This document shows positions 1 to 8,289 of a stretch of DNA of 64,000 nt, one piece after another. Below the pieces are notes generated by a model. That model was not told the origin of the DNA. It did no database searches and saw only the letters and a program-made list of their open reading frames with translations. The first letter of the stretch is position 1; each line of letters starts with the position of its first letter. The stretch comes from Ornithinimicrobium avium (GTDB taxonomy: Bacteria; Actinomycetota; Actinomycetes; Actinomycetales; Dermatophilaceae), in NCBI RefSeq assembly GCF_003351765.1, contig NZ_CP031229.1, positions 3,854,912 to 3,918,911 on the forward strand, given 5' to 3'. The position numbers and the translations under genes are program-made.

Positions 1-2
1 TG

Positions 3-392
3 CCGACGATCGACGTGCCGCACTATCCCGGTTCCTCCCCGGGCACGGCGGCCACCGGCGGGACCGCGAGCACCTCCTCCGACCCGGTCGTGTCCCTGGG
101 CCAGCTGCACCTCACGCGCTCCGGACACGACCTGCAGCGCGCGGCGTCCGAGGGCACGGCCACCGAGACGACCAGGGTGCTCGACGAGATCGACGACCTC
201 GTCGCGAGGATGCAGCGCTCGCTCGGCGCCGCTGCGGGCAGCTCGGGACCGGACCGGGACGCCTTCGTGAGGGGTCTGCGGGCGCTGGACGGGCAGGTCC
301 GCGAGGCGCGGGGGGAGAACCCGCCGGGCTCGAAGGTGACCAGGGTCGTCCAGACCTGCCTCCGGATGGGCCACACTGGTCGCCATGAGTGA
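3..392 (+). CDS. C-terminal part of an unidentified protein, cut by the window edge
   Basis: The frame is open from the first bases of the window and stops at 390-392. Codon third positions are almost all G or C up to about residue 115, which supports real coding, so this is probably the tail of a gene that begins upstream. The visible 129 residues start with a Gly/Ser/Thr-rich stretch and continue into a charged, probably helical region (TRVLDEIDDLVARMQRSL). I recognise no domain. It ends 8 bases inside deoA (ATGAGTGA overlap), so it may be co-transcribed with deoA. It could also be a chance open frame. Confidence 0.42.
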   Translation, partial: PTIDVPHYPGSSPGTAATGGTASTSSDPVVSLGQLHLTRSGHDLQRAASEGTATETTRVLDEIDDLVARMQRSLGAAAGSSGPDRDAFVRGLRALDGQVREARGENPPGSKVTRVVQTCLRMGHTGRHE

Positions 393-1674
393 GTCCTTCG
401 ACGCCGTCGACATCATCCGCACCAAGCGCGACCGGGGAGAGCTGTCCACCGACGAGATCGCCTGGGTGGTGGACGCCTACACCCGCGAGGTCGTCGCCGA
501 CGAGCAGATGGCGTCCCTGGCCATGGCGATCCTGCTCAACGGTATGACCCGCCGGGAGATCTCCGACTGGACCGCGGCGATGATCGCCAGCGGCGAGCGG
601 ATGGACTTCTCCTCCCTGTCCCGGCCCACGGCCGACAAGCACTCCACCGGAGGCGTCGGCGACAAGATCACGCTGCCCCTCGCGCCGCTCGTCGCCGCCT
701 GCGGGGTCGCGGTGCCGCAGCTGTCCGGTCGAGGACTGGGTCACACCGGCGGCACCCTGGACAAGCTGGAGGCCGTCCCCGGCTGGCGGGCGGCGCTGTC
801 CAACGAGGAGATTCTCGCCCAGCTCGAGGACGTCGGCGCGGTGATCTGCGCCGCCGGGTCCGGCCTGGCGCCGGCCGACAAACGGCTCTACTCGCTGCGG
901 GACGTGACCGGCACGGTCGAGGCGATCCCGCTCATCGCCTCCTCCATCATGAGCAAGAAGATCGCCGAGGGCACCGGCGCGCTCGTGCTCGACGTCAAGG
1001 TCGGCTCGGGCGCGTTCATGAAGACCGAGTCCGACGCCCGCGAGCTGGCGCAGACGATGGTGGCGCTCGGCACCGACGCCGGGGTGCGCACGGTGGCGCT
1101 CCTCACCGACATGTCCACGCCGCTCGGGCGGACCGCCGGCAACGGGCTCGAGGTGCGCGAGTCGGTCGAGGTGCTCGCCGGCGGCGGTCCTGCGGACGTC
1201 GTCGAGCTCACGCTCGCGCTGGCCCGGGAGATGGTGGCCGGCGCCGGCGTCACCGACGTGGACCCGGCCGACGCACTCGCCGACGGTCGTGCGATGGACG
1301 TGTGGCGCCGGATGATCTCCGCACAGGGAGGCGACCCGGACGCGCCGCTGCCGACGGCGAAGGAGACCCACGTCGTCACGGCCGATGCCGACGGCGTCCT
1401 CACCCGCCTCGACGCCTTCTCCGTGGGCGTCGCCGCCTGGCGCCTCGGCGCCGGGCGCGCCCGCAAGGAGGACCCGGTGCAGGCCGCCGCCGGCGTCGAG
1501 CTGCACGCCAAGCCGGGCGAGAGGGTCAGGGGCGGCCAGCCCTTGGTGACCCTGCACACGGACACCCCCCAGCGGTTCGCCCGGGCCGTCGAGGCGCTGG
1601 AGGGCGCCTGGGACATCGGCTCTCGCGGCACCGCTGACGGGCGTCGCGACATCGTCATCGACCGGATCGCCTGA
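385..1674 (+). CDS. deoA: Thymidine phosphorylase
   Basis: Cleaves thymidine (and other pyrimidine deoxynucleosides) with phosphate to free base and deoxyribose-1-phosphate in the cytosol. The 429-residue product has the family length. The phosphate-binding KHSTGGVGDK lies at residues 85-94 and the family signature SGRGLGHTGGTLDKLE at 114-129; the C-terminal third has the usual alpha/beta domain with GAGRARKEDPV. ATG at 385 is the only good start; CACACT seven bases before it could be a weak -10 box of a leaderless transcript. It faces the deoC/aldehyde dehydrogenase operon across a terminator hairpin, which together would carry deoxyribose to acetaldehyde and glyceraldehyde-3-phosphate. Confidence 0.95.
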   Translation: MSESFDAVDIIRTKRDRGELSTDEIAWVVDAYTREVVADEQMASLAMAILLNGMTRREISDWTAAMIASGERMDFSSLSRPTADKHSTGGVGDKITLPLAPLVAACGVAVPQLSGRGLGHTGGTLDKLEAVPGWRAALSNEEILAQLEDVGAVICAAGSGLAPADKRLYSLRDVTGTVEAIPLIASSIMSKKIAEGTGALVLDVKVGSGAFMKTESDARELAQTMVALGTDAGVRTVALLTDMSTPLGRTAGNGLEVRESVEVLAGGGPADVVELTLALAREMVAGAGVTDVDPADALADGRAMDVWRRMISAQGGDPDAPLPTAKETHVVTADADGVLTRLDAFSVGVAAWRLGAGRARKEDPVQAAAGVELHAKPGERVRGGQPLVTLHTDTPQRFARAVEALEGAWDIGSRGTADGRRDIVIDRIA

Positions 1675-1684
1675 CCCTCGCCGG

Positions 1685-1710
1685 CACAGCGGTGCGAGCG
1701 CACCGCTGTG
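1685..1710. terminator. Bidirectional terminator hairpin between deoA and the ALDH operon
   Basis: A perfect 11-bp inverted repeat, CACAGCGGTGC at 1685-1695 and its complement at 1700-1710, with a GAGC tetraloop. It fills the 44-bp gap between two convergent genes, so it can stop transcription from both sides. There is no clear U tract, as is common in high-GC actinomycetes. Confidence 0.8.
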
Positions 1711-1718
1711 GTCGGGCC

Positions 1719-2645
1719 TTACACGCCCTTCGGGTGCCAGACGGTCTTGGTCTCCTGGAAGGTGCGCAGGCGGGTCAGGTCGGGCACCGGCACGAAATCG
1801 GGCTCGACGGCCGCGGGCCCGTCGCCGGCCGGGCGCAGGACCCGCTTGACGTTCTCGGCGGCGGCCGCCTCCAGCTGGCCCCACGACAGGTCCTCGACAC
1901 CGGCGGCGCCGGTGAGGTCGATGGCGTTGACGTCACGGTGCGAGGCCAGCCAGGGGGCGACCTCGGCGGTCCGGCCGGTGATGATGTTGACCACGCCGCC
2001 GGGCACGTCGGAGGTGGCCAGCGCCTCGGCCAGCGTGATCGCGGGGATCGGCCGCTCCTGCGAGGTCAGGACCACCGCGGTGTTGCCCGAGACGATCACC
2101 GGGGCGACGGCGGAGACCAGGCCGAGCAGCGAGGACCGCTGCGGGGCGAGCACCGCCACGACACCGGTGGGCTCGGAGGCGGAGATGTTGAAGTAGGGGC
2201 CGGCGACCGGGTTGAGCGCCCCGTCGACCTGGGTGTACTTGTCCGACCAGCCGGCGTACCAGACCCACCGGTCGATCGCGGCCGACACCGCGGCCTCGGC
2301 CCGCGCGGGCGTCAGCCCCTCCGCGGCGCGGACCTCGGCCACGAACTGGTCGCGGCGGCCCTCCATCACCTCGGCCACCCGGTAGAGCACCTGGCCGCGG
2401 TTGTAGGCGGTGGCGCCGGCCCAGCCGGGCTGAGCCTTGCGGGCCGCCACGACCGCGTCGCGGGCGTCCTTGCGCGAGCCCTGGGCGACGTTGGCGAGGA
2501 ACGGCGGGTCGGTCCGCGAGGCGGAGGTGCGCGAGCCGCGCGGAGCGGCATACACCTCGTAGGAGCGGCCCGACTCGCTGCGGGGGAACTTGCCCCCGAT
2601 GTAGAGCTTGTAGGTCTTGCGCACGTCGACTCGAGAATCGGCCAT
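1719..2645 (-). CDS. Short aldehyde dehydrogenase-like protein without the catalytic domain
   Basis: A 308-residue member of the aldehyde dehydrogenase superfamily, well short of the usual 480 or so. It contains the N-terminal and NAD-binding parts (Rossmann-type region with APQRSSLLGLV and PGGVVNIITG near residues 165-240), but the sequence ends where the catalytic domain with its cysteine should begin. The start ATG at 2645 lies two bases after the stop of the full-length dehydrogenase, so the two are translated together. The ALDH16 family has a similar pair, an active domain plus a second domain lacking the nucleophile; by analogy this may be a structural partner. The reading frame is intact, so I treat it as a gene rather than debris. 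Catalytic activity is unlikely. Confidence 0.82.
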   Translation of the reverse strand: MADSRVDVRKTYKLYIGGKFPRSESGRSYEVYAAPRGSRTSASRTDPPFLANVAQGSRKDARDAVVAARKAQPGWAGATAYNRGQVLYRVAEVMEGRRDQFVAEVRAAEGLTPARAEAAVSAAIDRWVWYAGWSDKYTQVDGALNPVAGPYFNISASEPTGVVAVLAPQRSSLLGLVSAVAPVIVSGNTAVVLTSQERPIPAITLAEALATSDVPGGVVNIITGRTAEVAPWLASHRDVNAIDLTGAAGVEDLSWGQLEAAAAENVKRVLRPAGDGPAAVEPDFVPVPDLTRLRTFQETKTVWHPKGV

Positions 2646-2647
2646 GC

Positions 2648-4090
2648 TCACGCTCCCGTCCTGACGTAGCCCTGCAGTCCGTGGCGGCCGCCCTCGCGGC
2701 CGTAGCCCGACTCCTTGTAGCCGCCGAAGGGGCTGGTCGGGTCGAACTTGTTGAAGGTGTTGGCCCAGACGACACCGGCCTTGAGCTGGTCGGCCATCCA
2801 CAGGATGCGCGAGCCCTTGTCGGTCCAGATGCCGGCGGACAGCCCGTAGGGGGTGTTGTTGGCCTTGGCGACCGCCTCGCCGGGGGTGCGGAAGGTCAGC
2901 ACCGACAGGACCGGCCCGAAGATCTCCTCCTGGGCGATCCGGTGGGTCTGGCTGACGCCGGTGAAGACGGTCGGGGCGAACCAGAAGCCCTTGCTCGGCA
3001 GCTCGCACTCCGGCGACCAGCGCTGCGCCCCCTCGGCCTCTCCGACCGCGGCCAGCTCGGTGATCTTGTCCAGCTGCGCGCGGCTGTTGATCGCGCCGAC
3101 GTCGGTGTTCTTGTCCAGCGGGTCGCCGACGCGCAGGGTCGACAGGCGCGCCTTGAGGCGTTCCTGGACCTCCTCGGCCACCGACTCCTGCACGAGCAGG
3201 CGCGAGCCGGCGCAGCAGACGTGCCCCTGGTTGAAGAAGATGCCGTTGACGATGCCCTCGACCGCCTGGTCGAGCGGCGCGTCGTCGAAGACGATGTTGG
3301 CCGCCTTGCCGCCCAGCTCCAGGGTGGCTTTCTTGCGGGTGCCGGCGATGGTCCGGGCGATCGCCTTGCCGACCGCGGTCGAGCCGGTGAAGGCGACCTT
3401 GTCCACGTCGCCGTGGCCCACGAGCGCCTGGCCGGTGGCGCCGGCGCCGGTGATGATGTTGACCACGCCCGGCGGCAGGTCGGCCTGCTGGCAGACCTCG
3501 GCGAAGAGCAGCGCGGTCAGCGGCGTCGTCTCGGCCGGCTTGAGCACGACCGTGTTGCCGGTCGCCAGGGCGGGGGCGATCTTCCAGGAGAGCATCAGCA
3601 GCGGGAAGTTCCACGGGATGACCTGGCCGACGACGCCGTAGGGCTGCGGGTCGGCGCCCAGGCCGGCCCAGTCGAGCTTGTCGGCCCAGCCGGCGTGGTA
3701 GAAGAAGTGCGCCGCCGCCAGCGGGATGTCGACGTCGCGCGACTCACGGATCGGCTTGCCGTTGTCCAGGCTCTCCAGCACCGCGAACTCGCGCGCGCGC
3801 TCCTGCAGGATCCGGGCGATGCGGAAGAGGTACTTGCCCCGGTCGGCGCCGGACATCCTGGACCAGACGCGGGTGTATGCCGTGCGCGCGGCGGCCACGG
3901 CCGCCTCGACGTCGGCCTCGCTCGCCTCGGAGACCTCGGCGAGGACCTCCTCGGTGGCCGGGCTGACCGTCTTGAAGCTGGCGCCGCCCGTGGACGGGGT
4001 GAACTCGCCGTTGATGAACAGTCCGTAGGAGGAGGCGAGGTCGAGGACCGCGCGGGACTCCGGCGCGGGGGCGTACTCGAAGGTGGGCAT
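2648..4090 (-). CDS. Aldehyde dehydrogenase, NAD(P)-dependent
   Basis: A full-length 480-residue aldehyde dehydrogenase that oxidises an aldehyde to its acid. The general base is in LELGGK (Glu258) and the nucleophile is in GHVCCAGSR (Cys292/Cys293); the cofactor motif is FTGSTAVGK near 235. It lies between deoC and the truncated ALDH-like gene, 50 bp after deoC and 2 bp before its partner. DeoC releases acetaldehyde from deoxyribose-5-phosphate, so acetaldehyde is a sensible substrate, making acetate; that assignment comes from context only. ATG at 4090 follows the sequence start MPTFEYAPAPESR. Confidence 0.93.
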   Translation of the reverse strand: MPTFEYAPAPESRAVLDLASSYGLFINGEFTPSTGGASFKTVSPATEEVLAEVSEASEADVEAAVAAARTAYTRVWSRMSGADRGKYLFRIARILQERAREFAVLESLDNGKPIRESRDVDIPLAAAHFFYHAGWADKLDWAGLGADPQPYGVVGQVIPWNFPLLMLSWKIAPALATGNTVVLKPAETTPLTALLFAEVCQQADLPPGVVNIITGAGATGQALVGHGDVDKVAFTGSTAVGKAIARTIAGTRKKATLELGGKAANIVFDDAPLDQAVEGIVNGIFFNQGHVCCAGSRLLVQESVAEEVQERLKARLSTLRVGDPLDKNTDVGAINSRAQLDKITELAAVGEAEGAQRWSPECELPSKGFWFAPTVFTGVSQTHRIAQEEIFGPVLSVLTFRTPGEAVAKANNTPYGLSAGIWTDKGSRILWMADQLKAGVVWANTFNKFDPTSPFGGYKESGYGREGGRHGLQGYVRTGA

Positions 4091-4140
4091 GACGGTCCTT
4101 GTCGGTTCGGGGGTGCACGGGGGCGCAGCCCCCGTGGGAT

Positions 4141-5148
4141 TCAGTAGAGGCTGGGCGAGTCGTCGGGGATGTAGTCGGCGCCGGAGTAGGCACCGGTGCT
4201 CATCCGCTGGCGCTGCAGCAGCAGGTCGTTGAGGAGGCTGGAGGCGCCGAAGCGGAACCACTCGTCCGACAGCCACGCCTCCCCGGCGACCTCGTTGACC
4301 GCGACGAGGAACTTGATGGCGTCCTTGCTGGTGCGGATGCCACCGGCCGGCTTGACGCCCACCATCCGCCCGGTCAGGGCCAGCCAGTCGCGCACCGCCT
4401 CGAGCATGACCACGGTGACCGGGAGGGTGGCGGCGGGCGCGACCTTGCCGGTGCTGGTCTTGATGAAGTCGGCGCCCGCGAGCATCGCCAGCCAGCTGGC
4501 GCGGCGCACGTTGTCGTAGGTGACCAGCTCACCGGTCTCCAGGATGACCTTGAGCCGCGCGTCGCCGCAGGCCTCCTTGACGGCGACGATCTGCTCGAAG
4601 ACGGTCACGTGGTCACCGGAGAGGAACGCGCCACGGTCGATCACCATGTCGATCTCGTCGGCGCCGGCCTCCACGGCGTACCGGGTGTCCGCCAGCTTGA
4701 CCGGGAGGCTGGCCCGGCCGCTGGGGAAGGCGGTGGCGACCGCCGCGACCTTGACGTCGCTGGCGCCGAGGGTCGCCCTGGCGGTGGCGACCATGTCGCC
4801 GTAGACGCAGACGGCCGCCGGCCGCGGCGTGCTGGGGTCGGAGGGCAGCGGCGAGAGGGCCTTGGTGCACAGGCCGCGGACCTTGCCGGGGGTGTCCGCG
4901 CCCTCGAGCGTGGTCAGGTCGATCATCGAGATCGCCAGGTCGATCGCCCAGGCCTTGGAGGTCGTCTTGATGGAGCGGGTGCCGAGCGCGGCGGCGCGGG
5001 CCTCGCACCCGACCTGGTCCACGCCGGGCAGCCCGTGCAGCCACGAGGTCAGGGCGGTGTCGGTCAGGCGCGACACGCCCAGGACGTCGCGGGCCCGGGC
5101 CTCCTGGTCCGCGGCGGTCACGGCGACGGTGTCAGGGGTTGTGGTCAC
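4141..5148 (-). CDS. deoC: Deoxyribose-phosphate aldolase
   Basis: Splits 2-deoxyribose-5-phosphate into acetaldehyde and glyceraldehyde-3-phosphate. At 335 residues it belongs to the longer DeoC group. The Schiff-base lysine is in FIKTSTGK (Lys230), the second lysine in GVKPAGGIRT (Lys266), and DEIDMVI near 165 carries the proton-relay aspartate. It is the first gene of a three-gene operon with the two aldehyde dehydrogenase-family genes. The GTG start at 5148 has no Shine-Dalgarno but has a TACACT box six bases upstream, so the mRNA is probably leaderless. It diverges from add over 59 bp. Confidence 0.95.
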   Translation of the reverse strand: MTTTPDTVAVTAADQEARARDVLGVSRLTDTALTSWLHGLPGVDQVGCEARAAALGTRSIKTTSKAWAIDLAISMIDLTTLEGADTPGKVRGLCTKALSPLPSDPSTPRPAAVCVYGDMVATARATLGASDVKVAAVATAFPSGRASLPVKLADTRYAVEAGADEIDMVIDRGAFLSGDHVTVFEQIVAVKEACGDARLKVILETGELVTYDNVRRASWLAMLAGADFIKTSTGKVAPAATLPVTVVMLEAVRDWLALTGRMVGVKPAGGIRTSKDAIKFLVAVNEVAGEAWLSDEWFRFGASSLLNDLLLQRQRMSTGAYSGADYIPDDSPSLY

Positions 5149-5154
5149 CGCCCG

Positions 5155-5160
5155 AGTGTA
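5155..5160 (-). promoter_or_regulatory. -10 box of deoC (leaderless type)
   Basis: TACACT on the minus strand, six bases before the GTG of deoC. It fits TANNNT, and the spacing puts transcription start at or next to the start codon. Confidence 0.55.
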
Positions 5161-5207
5161 GCCCGGCAGCCCTGACCGGCCGCTGCGCGATCTGGCAGGA
5201 TGCGCAG

Positions 5208-6326
5208 ATGGAGACCGACCTCGCCGCCCTGCCCAAGGTGCTCCTGCACGACCACCTCGACGGCGGCCTGCGCCCCGCCACCGTCCTCGACATCGCCCGG
5301 CAGGAGGGGTATGACGCGCTGCCGGCGGACGACGTCGACGACCTGGCCCGGTGGTTCGCCGAGGCCGCCGACTCCGGCTCGCTCGTGCGCTACCTGCAGA
5401 CCTTCGACCACACCGTGGGCGTCATGCAGACGCGGGAGGCGCTGGCGCGGGTCGCGCGCGAGTGCGCGGTCGACCTGGCCGCGGACGGGGTCGTCTACGC
5501 CGAGTCCCGCTACGCCCCCGAGCAGCACCTGCGCCAGGGGCTGACGCTCGACGACGTCGTCCTGGCGGTCAACCGCGGCTTTCGGGAGGGCGAAGAGGAG
5601 GCGGCCGGGCAGGGCCGGCCGATCCGCGTCAGGGTCCTGCCCAGCGCCATGCGGCACGCGGCGCGATCGGTCGAGATCGCCGAGCTGACCGTGCGCCATC
5701 TCGGCGACCAGGTCGCCGGCTTCGACATCGCCGGCGCCGAGGACGGGTTCCCGCCCACCCGGCACCTGGAGGCCTTCGACTACCTGCGCCAGCACAACGC
5801 GCACTTCACGATCCACGCCGGCGAGGCGTTCGGCCTGCCGAGCATCTGGGAGGCGATCCAGTTCTGCGGAGCGGACCGTCTGGGCCACGGGGTGCGCATC
5901 GTCGACGACATCGTTCTGGACGGCGTGCCGGTCACCGAGGACCTGCCGGCGGCGATCGCCCGCGCCGCGACCGACCCCCGCGCCTTCGAGCTCGGGGCGC
6001 TGGCGGCCTACGTCCGGGACACGCGGATCCCGCTGGAGATGTGCCCCAGCAGCAACGTGCAGACCGGCGCTGCCGCCTCGATCGAGGCGCACCCGATCAG
6101 CCTGCTCAAGGACCTGCAGTTCCGCGTCACCCTCAACACCGACAACCGGCTGATGAGCGCCACCTCGATGACCCGCGAGGCCGGCCTGCTCGTGGAGCGG
6201 GCCGGGTGGACGCGGGCGGACCTGCGCCGGGTCACGGTCAACGCGATGAAGTCGGCCTTCCTGCCCTTCGACGAGCGGCTGGACATCATCGAGGGAGTGC
6301 TCAAGCCCGCCTATGACGGGACCTGA
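5208..6326 (+). CDS. add: Adenosine deaminase
   Basis: Hydrolyses adenosine and deoxyadenosine to inosine and deoxyinosine in the cytosol. The 372-residue product shows all zinc and catalytic residues: HDHLDGG (His14, His16), HAGEAFG (His203, Glu206), LGHGVR (His227) and the NTDN aspartate at 312, plus MCPSSNVQTG. ATG at 5208 is chosen because the protein then begins a few residues before the first beta strand and a CAGGA element lies upstream. It feeds the purine nucleoside phosphorylase encoded at 17.7-18.6 kb and diverges from deoC. Confidence 0.95.
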   Translation: METDLAALPKVLLHDHLDGGLRPATVLDIARQEGYDALPADDVDDLARWFAEAADSGSLVRYLQTFDHTVGVMQTREALARVARECAVDLAADGVVYAESRYAPEQHLRQGLTLDDVVLAVNRGFREGEEEAAGQGRPIRVRVLPSAMRHAARSVEIAELTVRHLGDQVAGFDIAGAEDGFPPTRHLEAFDYLRQHNAHFTIHAGEAFGLPSIWEAIQFCGADRLGHGVRIVDDIVLDGVPVTEDLPAAIARAATDPRAFELGALAAYVRDTRIPLEMCPSSNVQTGAAASIEAHPISLLKDLQFRVTLNTDNRLMSATSMTREAGLLVERAGWTRADLRRVTVNAMKSAFLPFDERLDIIEGVLKPAYDGT

Positions 6327-6375
6327 GCAGAACAGACTCCCGAGAGAACCCCCGGCACGAAGATGCCGCGCGGGG

Positions 6376-7179
6376 TCAGCCGGGGGGCAGGAGCCGGGCG
6401 CGCAGGGCGTCGGCCCGGTCCAGCCGGTCCTCGTCGCGGCGTCGGCGCTCGGCCAGCACCGCGGCGAGCACGTCCTCGGGGTGCGCGCCGCCGGGGGGAG
6501 GTGGCGCGACCCGTTCGAGCACCGCACCGGCGAGCGCCGGCCCGGTCGACGCGCGGGCCTCGGCGGTGAGGCCGGGCGCCCGCAGCAGGAACTGGCGGAC
6601 CGCGACGAGAAGGGCGTCGGGGATGACGCCGATGTCCGCTCCCCCCGCCCAGGCGGCCAGCTGGGGGCTCGGTTCGGGCGGCTCGACCAGCCGCAGGCGC
6701 ACGCGCTCACGGACGACGTAGGTGCCGGCGAGCAGGTCGCCGATGCGGCGGGCCCGCTCGTTGGTCGCGGCCACCAGCAGCGCCAGCCCGCCCAACGTCA
6801 TCCACAGCTCGACCGTGCCGGCGAGCGCGCGGATGGTGGCGTGCCGCAGGCCGATCGGCCCGGTGTCGTCGCGCACGGTGCGCAGCCCCATCACGAGCTT
6901 GCCTACGGTGCGCCCGTGCAGGAGGGTCTCCAGGGTGATCGGCAGCCCGGCCATCACCAGGGCCATGACGACGATCCCGAACGCCTGGCCGAGCGCCGCG
7001 TCCCGGCCGAAGAGCTCGAACGGCGTCACGAGGAGGAGGATCAGCACGCCGGCGGCGACCACGAGCAGGTCGATGATCCCCGAGACCATCCGCAGGGGCA
7101 GCGAGGCCGCGGGCAGCTCCACCTCGACCGCCTCGGCGGTGACGAAGCGCTCGGTGTCGAAGATCCCCCGGGCCGCCAT
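6376..7179 (-). CDS. RDD family membrane protein
   Basis: A 267-residue protein with an RDD domain: the motif region PLRMVSGIIDLLVVAAGVLI near residue 30, then a second hydrophobic helix and the typical HGRTVGKLVMGLRTV around 90-105. About 140 residues of cytoplasmic Pro/Ala/Arg-rich tail follow the membrane part. RDD genes sit with SpoIIM, DUF58 and MoxR genes in many actinomycetes, as they do here, and the group is thought to act on the envelope; the molecular role is unknown. TAGGCT lies eight bases before the ATG, so the mRNA is likely leaderless. It diverges from the SpoIIM gene. Confidence 0.88.
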   Translation of the reverse strand: MAARGIFDTERFVTAEAVEVELPAASLPLRMVSGIIDLLVVAAGVLILLLVTPFELFGRDAALGQAFGIVVMALVMAGLPITLETLLHGRTVGKLVMGLRTVRDDTGPIGLRHATIRALAGTVELWMTLGGLALLVAATNERARRIGDLLAGTYVVRERVRLRLVEPPEPSPQLAAWAGGADIGVIPDALLVAVRQFLLRAPGLTAEARASTGPALAGAVLERVAPPPPGGAHPEDVLAAVLAERRRRDEDRLDRADALRARLLPPG

Positions 7180-7187
7180 GGTCGATC

Positions 7188-7235
7188 AGCCTAGTAGGGC
7201 GGGCGGCAGGAGGGCCCGGGAGCACCGCATACAGT
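7188..7235. promoter_or_regulatory. Divergent promoter pair for the RDD and SpoIIM genes
   Basis: TAGGCT at 7193-7188 (minus) precedes the RDD start by eight bases, and TACAGT at 7230-7235 (plus) precedes GTG 7243 by seven. Both fit TANNNT at leaderless spacing. The TACAGT position is what decides GTG 7243 over GTG 7234 for the SpoIIM gene. Confidence 0.6.
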
Positions 7236-7242
7236 GACCCGG

Positions 7243-8238
7243 GTGGACCTGGACGCGCTGGTGGGACGACGCCGGGAGGCGTGGGGGCGGCTCGACGCGC
7301 TCTCTCGTCGCCGACGGCTCACCGGGGCCGAGGCGGACGAGCTGGTCGACGGCTACCAGCTCGCGGCGACCGACCTGTCGCTGGTCCGCTCCACGGCGCC
7401 GGACCCGGCCGTCGTCGGCTACCTCTCCACGCTGGTCGTCCGTGCCAGGGCGCGCGCCTCTCGGGTGCCGACCCTGTCCTGGTCCGGGGTGGGCCGCTTC
7501 TTCGCCGAGGACTTCCCGGCGGCGCTCTACCGGCTGCGCTGGTGGTGGGGGATCACCGCGGCGGTCAACGTCCTCGTCGCGCTGGTGCTGGGGTGGTGGC
7601 TCTACGAGCACCCGGTCGTCGAGAACTCGCTGATGAGCCCGGAGCAGGTGCAGCTGCTGGTCAACGTGCAGTTCGAGTCCTACTACTCCGAGCACGCGGC
7701 CAGCAGCTTCTCGACGCTGGTCTGGGTCAACAACGCCTGGGTGGCGGCTCGCTGCATCGGACTCGGCGTGCTGGGCTTCCCGGTAGTCGTCCTGCTGTGG
7801 CAGAACATCGCCAACCTGGCCGTGATCGGCTCCCTGATGCACCGGCACGGGCGGGCCGACGTCTTCTGGGGGCTGATCACCCCGCACGGGCTGCTGGAGC
7901 TGATGGCGATCTTCGTCGCGGCCGGCGTCGGCCTGCGCCTCTTCTGGGCGTGGGTCGCACCGGGGCCGCGCACCCGGCTGGCCAACCTGGCCCGGGAGGG
8001 CCGCACGGCCGCGGGGGTCGCGCTCGGTCTCGTCGTCGTCCTGCTCGTCTCCGGCCTCATCGAGGGCTTCGTGACGCCCTCGCCGCTGCCGACCTGGGCC
8101 AGGGTGGGCATCGGGGTCCTCGCGCTGGCTCTCTTCCTCGTCTACGTCTTCACCCTGGGCCGGCGCGCGGTGCGGGCCGGGGTCAGCGGGGACGTGGGGG
8201 AGCACCTGCAGTCCGCGTCCGCGCCCACGACGGGGTGA
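7243..8238 (+). CDS. SpoIIM (stage II sporulation protein M) family membrane protein
   Basis: A 331-residue integral membrane protein with the SpoIIM-family layout: a cytoplasmic helical N-terminus of about 90 residues (WGRLDALSRRRRLTGAEADE), then roughly six hydrophobic helices, with the conserved NNAWVAARC and TPHGLLELMAIFVAAG stretches in the core. In Bacillus SpoIIM is part of the engulfment complex, but actinomycete relatives that sit with RDD, MoxR and DUF58 genes occur in non-sporulating species and have no known function. GTG 7243 is chosen from the promoter spacing; GTG 7234 adds three residues. Confidence 0.87.
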   Translation: MDLDALVGRRREAWGRLDALSRRRRLTGAEADELVDGYQLAATDLSLVRSTAPDPAVVGYLSTLVVRARARASRVPTLSWSGVGRFFAEDFPAALYRLRWWWGITAAVNVLVALVLGWWLYEHPVVENSLMSPEQVQLLVNVQFESYYSEHAASSFSTLVWVNNAWVAARCIGLGVLGFPVVVLLWQNIANLAVIGSLMHRHGRADVFWGLITPHGLLELMAIFVAAGVGLRLFWAWVAPGPRTRLANLAREGRTAAGVALGLVVVLLVSGLIEGFVTPSPLPTWARVGIGVLALALFLVYVFTLGRRAVRAGVSGDVGEHLQSASAPTTG

Positions 8239-8289
8239 GCCGGGGCGGGGCGGCGCCGGGAGCGTGCGCGGCTCGTCCCGACGACGCGC

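Noticed and set aside
1719..2645. Short ALDH-like gene as a degraded pseudogene
   Set aside because: The frame is clean with coding bias to a proper stop and is closely coupled to the full-length gene.
6327..6375. Terminator between add and the RDD gene
   Set aside because: Only short, weak complementarity.
8239..8289. Terminator between SpoIIM and the CDF gene
   Set aside because: No stem of useful length was found in this 51-bp convergent gap.
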